A stretch of 64,000 nucleotides of DNA. Origin: an uncultured Lachnospiraceae bacterium (GTDB lineage Bacteria; Bacillota; Clostridia; Lachnospirales; Lachnospiraceae). Shown here piece after piece: positions 56,794 through 63,897 of this stretch. The translations under genes and the position numbers were made by a program. Where the stretch lies: NCBI GenBank assembly GCA_944381635.1, contig CALWLY010000006.1, positions 1-64,000 on the forward strand, read 5' to 3'. Under the pieces are notes generated by a model. That model made no database searches. It was not told the origin of the DNA and worked only from the letters and a program-made list of their open reading frames with translations. Within the stretch, counting starts at the first letter, position 1, and each line of letters starts with the position of its first letter.

Positions 56794-58437
56794 TCACGGT
56801 GCCATTTTCTTTTTTCTCTTTGAAAGCGGGCTTTTTTTCAGGAGCAGAATCACCGCCAGCAGCATAAGAAAGCCTGCCGGGAGACAAATCCAGGCAGATT
56901 TTACAAAGCCTGCCAGAATATAAGTAACGAAAGAAACTCCTGCTGCCGTAAGCGCATAGGGAAGCTGGGTGGACACATGAACCACATGGTCGCACTGTGC
57001 TCCTGCCGACGCCATAATGGTCGTATCGGAAATGGGGGAACAATGATCCCCGCACACAGCTCCCGCCATACATGCGGAAATGGAAATTACCATCATCGAA
57101 GGATCTGTTGCCTCAAATACCGCCACTACAATAGGAATCAGAATTCCGAAAGTTCCCCAGGATGTTCCCGTTGCGAAGGCAAGCAGCGCACCTACCAGAA
57201 AGATGATCGCAGGCAGGAAATTCATCAGACTGCCTGCATACTGGTTCATCATCTCCGCCACATATTCCGCAGCTCCCAGGCTGTCTGTCATAGATTTTAA
57301 TGTCCAGGCGAATGTGAGAATCAGGATAGCCGGAACCATCGCCTTCACTCCTTCCGGAAGACATTCCATACATTCACGGAAATTTAAAACCTTTCGGCAC
57401 ACATAAAAAATAACGGTGATCAGGAGACCGAAAAAGCTGCCCAGAACCAGCCCTACGGAAGCGTCACTGTTGGAAAAGGCTGTCACAAAATCTGTCCCGG
57501 AGAAAAATCCGCCGCTGTAGAGCATTCCAATGACGCAGCACACCACCAGAACCGCTACGGGAAAAATCAAGTCGATTACTTTACCCTTTCCCTTGGAATT
57601 TTCTTTCTCTTCCATACTTTCATAGGTTCGTTTGGATACGGTAAAAATATCCCCGTTTTTTGCGTTTTTCTCATGTACAGCCATGGGGCCAAAATCTGTC
57701 TTCATTAAGATCAGTACAAACATCATGGCAATGGTCAAAAGAGCATAGAAGTTGTAAGGAATTGCCTGAATAAACAGATGAAGACCGTTTTCCCCGGGCA
57801 CAAATCCGCTTACCGCTGCCGCCCATGATGAAATCGGAGCAATAATACATACAGGAGCCGCTGTTGCATCAATCAGATAAGCCAGTTTTGCGCGGGACAC
57901 ATTATGTTTGTCCGATACAGGTCTCATGACGCTTCCCACTGTCAGACAGTTGAAATAATCATCAATGAAAATCAGCACTCCCAGAACGACTGTGGCAAGC
58001 TGTGCTCCCACTCTTGTTTTAATCTTTTTTCCGGCCCATATTCCGAAAGCAGCGGAACTTCCCGCCTTATTCATCAGGCAGACCATCGTTCCCAGAATGG
58101 CCAGAAATATAAGAATTCCCACATTGGACGGATCTGATAAAACAGAAATCATTCCATCCTGAAAAATGTGGGTTACGGTTCCTTCAAACTGAAAACCGGA
58201 ATACAAAAGTCCTCCCACGCAGATACCTATAAACAGTGAACTGTAAACCTCTTTGGTGATCAGCGCCAATGCGATTGCCACAATCGGCGGAACCAACGCC
58301 CAAAATGTTGCGTAAAACGGATTTGCGGCTGTCTCCACCGCCTGTGTTTCCGCTGCAAACACCTGCATCGGCATACTGCAAAGCCAAACTGCGGCCAAAA
58401 CTGCCATCCGTCTGAAAATTTTTATGTGTCCTCTCAT
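56794..58437 (-). CDS. lysW: NhaC-family transporter under lysine riboswitch control (LysW-like)
   Basis: 547-residue membrane protein with about 11-13 helices of the NhaC Na+/H+ antiporter family (FIDDYFNCLTVGSVMRPVSD; TAAPVCIIAPISSWAAAVSG; CGDHCSPISDTTIMASAGAQ). Because a lysine riboswitch and terminator precede it, it most likely imports lysine, as proposed for LysW transporters in Firmicutes genome comparisons; plain Na+/H+ exchange is less likely. The N-terminus is unusual: about 30 residues resembling a cleavable signal peptide (AVLAAVWLCSMPMQVFAAE) come before the first core helix. The start follows GGAGGAGA; an ATG four codons earlier has no ribosome binding site. Terminator downstream. 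Confidence 0.88.
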   Translation of the reverse strand: MRGHIKIFRRMAVLAAVWLCSMPMQVFAAETQAVETAANPFYATFWALVPPIVAIALALITKEVYSSLFIGICVGGLLYSGFQFEGTVTHIFQDGMISVLSDPSNVGILIFLAILGTMVCLMNKAGSSAAFGIWAGKKIKTRVGAQLATVVLGVLIFIDDYFNCLTVGSVMRPVSDKHNVSRAKLAYLIDATAAPVCIIAPISSWAAAVSGFVPGENGLHLFIQAIPYNFYALLTIAMMFVLILMKTDFGPMAVHEKNAKNGDIFTVSKRTYESMEEKENSKGKGKVIDLIFPVAVLVVCCVIGMLYSGGFFSGTDFVTAFSNSDASVGLVLGSFFGLLITVIFYVCRKVLNFRECMECLPEGVKAMVPAILILTFAWTLKSMTDSLGAAEYVAEMMNQYAGSLMNFLPAIIFLVGALLAFATGTSWGTFGILIPIVVAVFEATDPSMMVISISACMAGAVCGDHCSPISDTTIMASAGAQCDHVVHVSTQLPYALTAAGVSFVTYILAGFVKSAWICLPAGFLMLLAVILLLKKSPLSKRKKKMAP

Positions 58438-58493
58438 GTTCTCCTCCATTTTCTTACTTATCAACACATTTTCAGAAATAAATTTTTGACATA

Positions 58494-58533
58494 GAAAAAG
58501 CCATGAACGAATGGTAACACATGCGTTCATGGC
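58494..58533 (-). terminator. Riboswitch-controlled terminator before lysW
   Basis: GCCATGAACG (58500-58509) pairs with CGTTCATGGC (58524-58533), followed on the minus strand by TTTTTC. It lies between the lysine aptamer and the coding start, as expected for transcription attenuation. Confidence 0.85.
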
Positions 58534-58569
58534 AAATATTTCAATCCTTTAAACCAGAAAATATTAACC

Positions 58570-58734
58570 AATGATAGCTCTCCACATTGCTGTGACAGTA
58601 CGATGCATGTTCTGCATCGTCCCAGAGTCCGCTCCCGGGCAGAAGTAAACTCTTCGGCGGTATTCCCTTTCTTCCGAAGCGGCCTGCCCGGCCATATGCT
58701 CCGGCTTACTGATGAAGCCCGCGCCTCTACCATT
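58570..58734 (-). ncRNA. Lysine riboswitch (L box) aptamer
   Basis: P1 arms CTACCATT (58727-58734) and AATGATAG (58570-58577) on the plus strand. Read on the minus strand the conserved L-box blocks occur in order: GGTAGAGGCGCG, CATCAGTA, GCCGAAG, CTGGGACG, ACTGTCAC and GTGGAGAGCTATC. Binding of lysine should favour the downstream terminator and lower expression of the transporter. Identified by eye from the consensus; a covariance-model search would settle exact ends. Confidence 0.92.
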
Positions 58735-58799
58735 CTCAATGCGCCGTCCAAAACCTTGGAACAGCACTTTTTCTTTCTATGAAATTTTTATCCTATGAG

Positions 58800-58828
58800 T
58801 TTCTATCATATATTGATTACTTTGTCAA
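58800..58828 (-). promoter_or_regulatory. sigma-A promoter of the lysine riboswitch transcript
   Basis: Minus strand TTGACA (58823-58828), 17 bases, TAGAAA (58800-58805). Transcription would start near 58793, about 60 bases before the aptamer. Confidence 0.65.
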
Positions 58829-58949
58829 GAAAATTATCAAAAAAAGAAAGGCACATCATTCCTTCCGAAACTGCCTGCCGGTCTGCCGGCAAACAGCTGT
58901 GCATTCCTTCCTTTTCAATGATCTGCTGCGTCAAGTAAACTCATTTCGC

Positions 58950-59138
58950 TCAGTAAAGACCTGTATAAAGGTTGGAATGCTGCAGAAAATTCACTGTCAG
59001 ATGAAGCTGTTCCGATGTGCGGATCGTATAATAATGTTCGTGCAGAAACGTCTGCAAAGAAACCGGCAGAGACAAAAAGTATTTTCTTGTACTGCTGCTT
59101 ACTGACAGAAGTTCGGACAGATTTTCAAACTTAGCCAT
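58950..59138 (-). CDS. Small protein with SLP-xxxQ motif, unknown function
   Basis: 62 residues: LSELLSVSSSTRKYFLSLPV followed by SLQTFLHEHYYTIRTSEQLH. The layout (YF-SLP--Q, then a helix and a short L-rich end) resembles a group of small clostridial proteins of unknown function, which I recall only as a pattern. AAAGGAG lies 11 bases before the ATG. There is no signal peptide. A TGCCGG/CCGGCA hairpin near 58873-58888 could end its transcript. Support is moderate; it could still be spurious. Confidence 0.5.
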   Translation of the reverse strand: MAKFENLSELLSVSSSTRKYFLSLPVSLQTFLHEHYYTIRTSEQLHLTVNFLQHSNLYTGLY

Positions 59139-59310
59139 TCAGGATCTATCTCCTTTCCGTGTTGCTGCTTTCACTGGCTTCTGTCCTTAGAATTCCATTT
59201 TTTGTGCAAATTATGTATGTACCTTCCAGAAAAATACTTTTTTCGCCGATGTGCCGATTTTTTCTTATATAAGCTTTCCAAATAATTAAAATTGTCAGAT
59301 ATGCAAACAA

Positions 59311-59799
59311 TTATTTTTTTATCTTCTGATACGCGATTCTGCTGCTGCCATCCTCCATGAACACTGTGCCGCATTGCTGAAATCCGTTTTTTAAGATAGC
59401 CTTTTGCATAGGGATATTGTCTCTGTGAGTATCGATCCTTAAGTTTCCGCACTGTGCAAAACACCAGTTAAAACAAAAGGATGCCACTCCTTTTCCCTTG
59501 CTTACCGAAGCCACCCTGTGAATGACTCCGTAAGGTTCGTCATTTATCCAGGAGCCATTTTCAATCACTCTGTAATTAGGTTCCTCTCCCATGAAAAAAA
59601 CAAAAACTGCCTGTATTTCTTCTCCCTGCGTACACACATAAAGGTTCCCCTCTTCCAGATCTTTCTTTACTACCGAAAGTCCGGGATAGCCGTTTACCCA
59701 CTGACCGGGATTTCCATTTTCCGTCATGAAGCGCTTTGCTTCCTCGTAAATTTTTAAAATAGTTTCAATGTCTTCTTCTTTGGCCCTGCGTATTTCCAT
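59311..59799 (-). CDS. GNAT-family N-acetyltransferase
   Basis: 162 residues, single GNAT domain: EIRRAKEEDIETILKIYEEA, then HRVASVSKGKGVASFCFNWC as the acetyl-CoA loop (with KGKGVA in place of the usual RGxGIG), and RIDTHRDNIPMQKAILKNGF, the typical D-x-x-N-xx-M-xxxxxxxGF. Substrate unknown. AGGAG before the ATG. Monocistronic or the first gene before the 62-residue protein. Confidence 0.85.
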   Translation of the reverse strand: MEIRRAKEEDIETILKIYEEAKRFMTENGNPGQWVNGYPGLSVVKKDLEEGNLYVCTQGEEIQAVFVFFMGEEPNYRVIENGSWINDEPYGVIHRVASVSKGKGVASFCFNWCFAQCGNLRIDTHRDNIPMQKAILKNGFQQCGTVFMEDGSSRIAYQKIKK

Positions 59800-59847
59800 G
59801 GCTTTTTCTCCTGTTTTTATTTTCTTCTGTCGAAAATCAGTCTGCGT

Positions 59848-60183
59848 TTAATTGCGTATTACCATTCCTGCACCGTCTGTGGCTGTGCCGGTAGCAATCT
59901 TCACGATATCATAAATCCAGCCGATCCCGCACAATCCGGCAGTAAGCAGCCAGAGAATTCCTGTTCCTACTTTTCCTACATAAAACCGGTGAATTCCCAG
60001 CTCACCCAGAAAAATTGCAAGCAGAAGAGCCACTATTTTGCTCTTGGAACTGGTATTGCTCTGGATGATGATATGGGGTGTGCTTCCATTGAGACCTTCT
60101 AACTTTCTTCCGCATTCGGGACAGATTATGCTGTCCTGATCGATAACTGCGCCGCAATATTTACAGAATTTCTTTTGACTCAT
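59848..60183 (-). CDS. Zinc-ribbon and TM2-domain protein
   Basis: 111 residues. N-terminal zinc ribbon (FCKYCGAVIDQDSIICPECG) and a C-terminal TM2 domain of two transmembrane helices (VALLLAIFLGELGIHRFYVG; GILWLLTAGLCGIGWIYDIV) with the DRF-like HRFYVGK turn. Such proteins are common in Firmicutes; function unknown. GAAAGGAAAAAAC before the ATG. Monocistronic. Confidence 0.9.
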   Translation of the reverse strand: MSQKKFCKYCGAVIDQDSIICPECGRKLEGLNGSTPHIIIQSNTSSKSKIVALLLAIFLGELGIHRFYVGKVGTGILWLLTAGLCGIGWIYDIVKIATGTATDGAGMVIRN

Positions 60184-60246
60184 ATTGTTTTTTCCTTTCG
60201 TATGGTGTCAACCTGATTTTACCACAAAACAGTAAGAAAGCAATGC

Positions 60247-60285
60247 GAAAAGGGACATGTTCTCTGTTTTGAGCTGACATGTCCC
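60247..60285 (-). terminator. Intrinsic terminator after the reductase fragment
   Basis: GGGACATGT (60252-60260) pairs with ACATGTCCC (60277-60285), followed on the minus strand by TTTTCGC. Confidence 0.7.
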
Positions 60286-60370
60286 CGGCATCCGAGTCCG
60301 ACAGAATGAACTTTCCGCGGATTTTTGTTCCTAATACTGCTGCTTTTTTTCCTTCTTTTCTTTCCTTCCT

Positions 60371-60571
60371 TTACAACTGTTTTCCCAGTTCATAGGCTCT
60401 CTGAGGATATTGTGTATGTTTTGTCATAGATGGAGTTCCACATCCTCTTCCAAGCACCATACCCTGATCCTCCAGATCCAGATAGCGAACCAATGTACCA
60501 TAATGACTTTCCAGTGCATCAAATGTCCAGTTGTCGCTGTTCCATGCGACTGCAAGAAGAGCGGACTTCAC
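60371..60571 (-). pseudogene. C-terminal remnant of a flavodoxin-fold NAD(P)H-dependent oxidoreductase
   Basis: 66 codons that match the last third of clostridial FMN-dependent oxidoreductases (LLAVAWNSDNWTFDALESHY; DQGMVLGRGCGTPSMTKHTQ; YPQRAYELGKQL). The N-terminal FMN-binding part is missing; immediately upstream is a stop codon and then the end of the flavodoxin lipoprotein gene. No good ribosome binding site. Most likely a decayed gene left by a deletion; the terminator of the original gene is still present downstream. Confidence 0.7.
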
Positions 60572-60602
60572 TTACTTTCCGTGTGTCCAATGGATAGACA
60601 TC

Positions 60603-61316
60603 TCAAAACAGCTCCTGAAAACTACTGATCCAAGCCGCTATGTCTTCTCCCGCGTTATCTACACTGCTTCCTGACACATGAAGCCCTTCCAGAATCACAG
60701 CTCCCGGTGCGCTGTCCGGCAGTTTCTCCAAACTACGTCCAAAGCCGCTGCCGCCATTTGTACAGAAAGGAATAAGGGTTTTTCCTTCCCAATCATAGGA
60801 TTCCAGAAAAGAATATATCAGCATTGGGGCATCGCTCCACCAGTCAGGGTATCCCACAAACACTATATCGTAGCTGTCCCAGTTCTCCACCTGCGAAGCC
60901 ACCTCCGGGCGGGCATTGTCTGCCTGTTCCTGCTGGGCAACATCCAGAAGCGTATCGTAATCATCCGTATAAGGAGTTGCAGGTTCGATTTCAAACAAAT
61001 CGCCTCCTATTTCCTCCTGAATCATCTGCGCCATCTGTTCCGTATTTCCGGACCAAGAGAAATAGGCAATCAGAATACCTCCCTCTTCCTCAGGTTCCCC
61101 AGAAGTTTCAGATCTACCGATCGTTTCAGAAGCAGTAACTTCCTCAGTGCCTTCTGACTCTTCGGAAGGTTCTGCAGAAAGCTCCGGAGTTGATTCGGAA
61201 AAAGCAGCTGAGGTGTCTGTAGTTTGGCTCTCATTTGATAATGAATTTTGGATGCCGCAAGCGGCAAGTGAAAATACTAAAATTACAGCTAATAGAAGAG
61301 ATATTGTTTTTTTCAT
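60603..61316 (-). CDS. Lipoprotein with flavodoxin domain
   Basis: 237 residues. Lipoprotein signal (KKTISLLLAVILVFSLAACG, Cys about 19), a Ser/Glu/Thr-rich linker (about 25-75), then a flavodoxin-like domain with the FMN-phosphate loop YFSWSGNTEQMAQMI and the loop VGYPDWWSDAPMLIYSFLES. Surface-anchored flavodoxins of this type are frequent in Lachnospiraceae; they may take part in extracellular electron transfer or reductive chemistry, by inference. Start at the ATG behind AAAGGA; eight in-frame codons earlier are unlikely. Promoter at 61433-61461. Confidence 0.86.
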   Translation of the reverse strand: MKKTISLLLAVILVFSLAACGIQNSLSNESQTTDTSAAFSESTPELSAEPSEESEGTEEVTASETIGRSETSGEPEEEGGILIAYFSWSGNTEQMAQMIQEEIGGDLFEIEPATPYTDDYDTLLDVAQQEQADNARPEVASQVENWDSYDIVFVGYPDWWSDAPMLIYSFLESYDWEGKTLIPFCTNGGSGFGRSLEKLPDSAPGAVILEGLHVSGSSVDNAGEDIAAWISSFQELF

Positions 61317-61432
61317 CGTGATCATTCCTTTCTTTTTCATTAGTAAACGTCCGCTTTTTGACCGCTTTGTTTCTTTTCAAGTCAGTGATTTTCTTAATTC
61401 CTGGACAATTCATTTCCTCTTCCGATGATATA

Positions 61433-61461
61433 AGTATAGAAGAGTCACTGTTACATGTAAA
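61433..61461 (-). promoter_or_regulatory. sigma-A promoter of the flavodoxin lipoprotein gene
   Basis: Minus strand TTTACA (61456-61461), 17 bases, TATACT (61433-61438). Apart from this and the sigma-gene terminator, the 61317-61728 gap shows nothing. Confidence 0.65.
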
Positions 61462-61640
61462 ATACTTATCTTTCATTATTATCCATGCATTTTTTGTATA
61501 GTTCGGGCTGCCGTATTAACCCTGGTTAATTGAAATCCTTACTGCAGCATTGAAATTGTAAATGCACCTTGAAAACTTCTTCCAATCCACTTCTACCAGT
61601 ATATCTTTCGCATTTATCTGTCCGTTTCATATAACCGTAC

Positions 61641-61697
61641 AAAAAAAGACCGGAAGAGAAAGTAATGCATTAAAAGCACTGCTTTCAATTCCGGTCT
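61641..61697 (-). terminator. Intrinsic terminator of the sigma factor gene
   Basis: AGACCGGAA (61647-61655) pairs with TTCCGGTCT (61689-61697); the minus strand continues with a T7 run. Confidence 0.8.
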
Positions 61698-61728
61698 CGC
61701 CTCTCGTAACAACCTATTACAGAAAACT

Positions 61729-62256
61729 TTAATGCCCTGTCCATTGAAAAAGAACAAAGACAGCAAAAAGCAATAACAAATCTTTCAGTTTCTGTTTCAT
61801 TCTCAAAATACGGACTTTAAAGCAGTTCTCTGTGATACCAAGCTCATCAGCCAACTCCTGAGCCGTATATCCGTATTCATAGTATCTGCGCAAAATAGTC
61901 AGATCTTTTTCTGAAAGAGCATTTTCGATGGAAGAATAAAACTCTACCATCTGATATTCATTTGTCCTGTCCGCGCTCTTTGCAGGTAGATTCTCTAGCA
62001 TAAATTCGTGATCCAGACTGTATCTTTTCTGTTTTTCGTACCACTTCAGGATTTTGTTATGAGCTGTGAGATAGAGCCAGCCGGATATATTCGGATGCTC
62101 TTCCAGTTCCTCTCTTTTTTCATAAGCTACAAAAAATATTTCCTGTGTGATGTCTTCCGCCGCTTCCCTGTTTTTGATCGTTCTTCTCACATAACGGCTG
62201 ATTTCATCATATCGCTGACGATATAAATCCTCAAAAAAGTGACTTTCACTTTTCAT
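61729..62256 (-). CDS. ECF-type sigma-70 factor with hydrophobic C-terminal tail
   Basis: 175 residues. Region 2 (about 8-75: EISRYVRRTIKNREAAEDIT, QEIFFVAYEKREELEEH, ISGWLYLTAHNKILKWYEKQ) and region 4 (about 105-155: ALSEKDLTILRRYYEYGYTA, QELADELGITENCFKVRILR). The end, LLLLFAVFVLFQW, is a short hydrophobic stretch that could anchor the factor to the membrane, which is unusual for an ECF sigma. No anti-sigma gene follows; the terminator comes at once. Promoter at 62386-62415 with overlapping palindromes next to it. Confidence 0.88.
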   Translation of the reverse strand: MKSESHFFEDLYRQRYDEISRYVRRTIKNREAAEDITQEIFFVAYEKREELEEHPNISGWLYLTAHNKILKWYEKQKRYSLDHEFMLENLPAKSADRTNEYQMVEFYSSIENALSEKDLTILRRYYEYGYTAQELADELGITENCFKVRILRMKQKLKDLLLLFAVFVLFQWTGH

Positions 62257-62352
62257 TGATTGCTTCCTCTTTAGTATTTCAAAATTTTTTCATGTATGAA
62301 CAATTTCCGTCCGGATATTCCATTTCCGCGAGAAACAGAATCTATAAGAAAT

Positions 62353-62376
62353 CTTCCTAATCAGGAAGTATTCCTG
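62353..62376. promoter_or_regulatory. Overlapping palindromes near the sigma gene start site
   Basis: CTTCCTAATCAGGAAG (62353-62368) and CAGGAAGTATTCCTG (62362-62376) share an arm. They lie just downstream of the predicted transcription start of the sigma gene, a position suited to a repressor. Confidence 0.45.
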
Positions 62377-62385
62377 TTTTTCAGT

Positions 62386-62415
62386 ATTATATATTTTTTT
62401 CTCAATCACTGACAA
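62386..62415 (-). promoter_or_regulatory. Promoter of the ECF sigma gene
   Basis: Minus strand TTGTCA (62410-62415), 18 bases, TATAAT (62386-62391), giving a leader of about 120 bases. Confidence 0.65.
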
Positions 62416-62430
62416 GTACTATGGTGAACC

Positions 62431-62583
62431 TTATCCCGGCTTCCTTTTTGTGTTCGGTCCCATTCCCTCTCTCCGGGAATTATGAGTCTGATTTTGATTT
62501 TCCGAAGTCATTTTATTCGTAATACTGTTGAACCGTTCCTTACATCTTTTTTCACTTTTCTTCTCCTGTTTGTCTTTATCCAT
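62431..62583 (-). CDS. 50-residue basic hydrophilic protein, probably forespore-expressed
   Basis: Fifty codons from the ATG at 62583 (MDKDKQEKKSEKRCKERFNS, then QNQTHNSRREGMGPNTKR near the end), with AGAGGTGATA before the start. Lys/Arg/Asn/Gln-rich, no hydrophobic core, like small acid-soluble or other spore-interior minor proteins. A sequence matching the sigma-G promoter consensus lies 19-48 bases upstream. The manganese catalase of the spore coat is the next gene on the same strand. I cannot name the family with certainty. Confidence 0.62.
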   Translation of the reverse strand: MDKDKQEKKSEKRCKERFNSITNKMTSENQNQTHNSRREGMGPNTKRKPG

Positions 62584-62601
62584 AAATTATCACCTCTGGA
62601 A

Positions 62602-62631
62602 TAGTATGAACGGCACTATAAAAGAATATTC
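62602..62631 (-). promoter_or_regulatory. Sigma-G/F-type promoter
   Basis: Minus strand GAATA (62627-62631), 18 bases, CATACTA (62602-62608). This fits the forespore sigma-G consensus (GHATR, 18, CATNHTA) and does not look like a sigma-A site. Confidence 0.6.
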
Positions 62632-63026
62632 GCCGGCTAAGCCTGTCCATTGGCAGAAGCGCTGTTTTCACATATTTTTCACTTTCCGGTCAGATTTCTG
62701 TCACATTCCTGATGTATTCTAAAATCATCAAAGGACAAAACCTTTTTCACATAAACTTTCTTTTCATACAAGCCGGCAGGATCCCCTTCCTTCCGGCTCT
62801 CCCTTCGTTCAATCACATGTTCTTATCTTGTAAGTATGTTCATTTATCCGGGAAAACAGCACATACGTTACGCAAAATTTGTTGTATTATCTTATATCCC
62901 TCTATCTTTGAACTTCGATACAAATTTTTTCAAAAAAATAAAAAATTTCTCCAATTTCATCAAAAAGGATTGATTTTACACCGCAAAGCGGCCGTCCGTC
63001 ACAAACGCGAAACCAAACAAATTGTT

Positions 63027-63066
63027 TTATCTTGTAGGGCAAAAATTTTTCCACCCTACAAGATAA
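63027..63066. repeat. 13-bp perfect inverted repeat downstream of cotJC
   Basis: TTATCTTGTAGGG (63027-63039) and CCCTACAAGATAA (63054-63066). No U run follows on the minus strand, so terminator function is uncertain. Apart from the sigma-G-like promoter, I see no other feature in 62632-63145. Confidence 0.5.
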
Positions 63067-63145
63067 GACGTAATTGTATATTACACGGGACAGGAATGTG
63101 CGGGGGAACATTTGTCACACATCCGCATAAGATGGGAAAATGTTT

Positions 63146-63589
63146 TTATTTATCACACCCACAGTTTGAGGAGCAGTCGAATTCAGGGTTAAATGCATAG
63201 AAGTTTTTACTGTCCAATCTTTCCTGAACAATTCTCAAAGCTTCACCGAAACGCTGATAATGCACAATCTCACGGGCCCTCAGAAAGCGGATGGGCCCCG
63301 CTACTTCAGGGTCTTTTATGACACGTAAAATATTATCGTAGGTGGTACGGGCTTTCTGTTCTGCTGCCATATCTTCCGAAAGATCTGTAATAATGTCACC
63401 CTTGGATTGAAACTGACAGCTGTTAAACGGGATTCCTCCTGCTGCCTGAGGCCAAAGAGCCAAGGTGTGATCCACATAATAAGGGGCAAACCCGGAATTT
63501 TCAATTTCTTCCATAGAAAGATTTTTGGTCAGCTGGTATACAATGGTTCCGATCATTTCAAAGTGTGCCAATTCTTCCGTTCCAAGAGG
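63146..63589 (-). pseudogene. cotJC: Spore-coat manganese catalase CotJC, 3' fragment cut by a prophage
   Basis: About 147 codons of the C-terminal two thirds of CotJC: LGTEELAHFEMIGTIVYQLT, GDIITDLSEDMAAEQKARTT, REIVHYQRFGEALRIV and a Cys-rich end. Complete CotJC is about 190-220 residues and begins with a segment ending in ...DIGTEELAH; here the frame stops (TAA at 63590-63592) right before PLGTEELAH. Metal-binding Glu/His of the second half are present (EELAHFEM, EQKART, REIVHYQRFGE). The sequence beyond the stop belongs to a prophage (holin gene). The missing 5' part should lie beyond the window on the far side of the prophage; excision could restore the gene. Confidence 0.8.
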
Positions 63590-63600
63590 TTAGAAGTTAT
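63584..63600. other. Probable prophage attachment junction (att) within cotJC
   Basis: CotJC similarity on the minus strand starts at about 63586 and the frame is lost within two codons. Everything to the right is phage-like. The exact core cannot be fixed without the other junction. Confidence 0.6.
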
Positions 63601-63613
63601 TTTTGTAACAGTT

Positions 63614-63641
63614 CAGCCAGGGCGGCTTTTTATAACCGCCC
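63614..63641 (-). terminator. Hairpin after the holin gene
   Basis: CAGGGCGG and CCGCCCTG pair around TTATAAAAAG-type loop sequence. No T run follows on the minus strand, so it may be a weak terminator or a transcript-end stabiliser. Confidence 0.5.
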
Positions 63642-63658
63642 TGTAATCAAAAATTACA

Positions 63659-63871
63659 CTATTCTGTCTTTTTCGGACACTCAGGTAATCCCGCAACACT
63701 TGTCAGCAAGGACAGGATACCGGACAGCGCCGCTGCACTGCCTACCATAACCCAATTTACATCCCCAATCACGGCTGCTGTGCCGATGGTTGCCACGGCT
63801 GTCTGTGCCACTGTTTTAACAGCTCTCACGCCTGCTGCTTTTATCCACTCTTTCCAATCTCTGTTTTTCAT
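63659..63871 (-). CDS. Phage holin, r1t-like
   Basis: 70 residues with two transmembrane segments (about 12-34, VKTVAQTAVATIGTAAVIGD, and 36-58, WVMVGSAAALSGILSLLTSV) and a charged end (GLPECPKKTE), the layout of r1t-type phage holins that permeabilise the membrane for lysin release. The second of two ATGs was chosen because AAAGG is nine bases or so before it and abuts the first. It marks the adjacent DNA as prophage. No endolysin gene lies between it and the junction. Confidence 0.85.
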   Translation of the reverse strand: MKNRDWKEWIKAAGVRAVKTVAQTAVATIGTAAVIGDVNWVMVGSAAALSGILSLLTSVAGLPECPKKTE

Positions 63872-63897
63872 TCTGTTATACATCCTTTCTTTTATTT

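Noticed and set aside
61231..61476. 81-codon minus-strand frame overlapping the flavodoxin lipoprotein start
   Set aside because: Overlaps the signal-peptide region of a better gene and its promoter; no ribosome binding site.
62528..62722. 64-codon plus-strand frame opposite the small spore-type gene
   Set aside because: No ribosome binding site; the minus-strand gene has both a start signal and a promoter.
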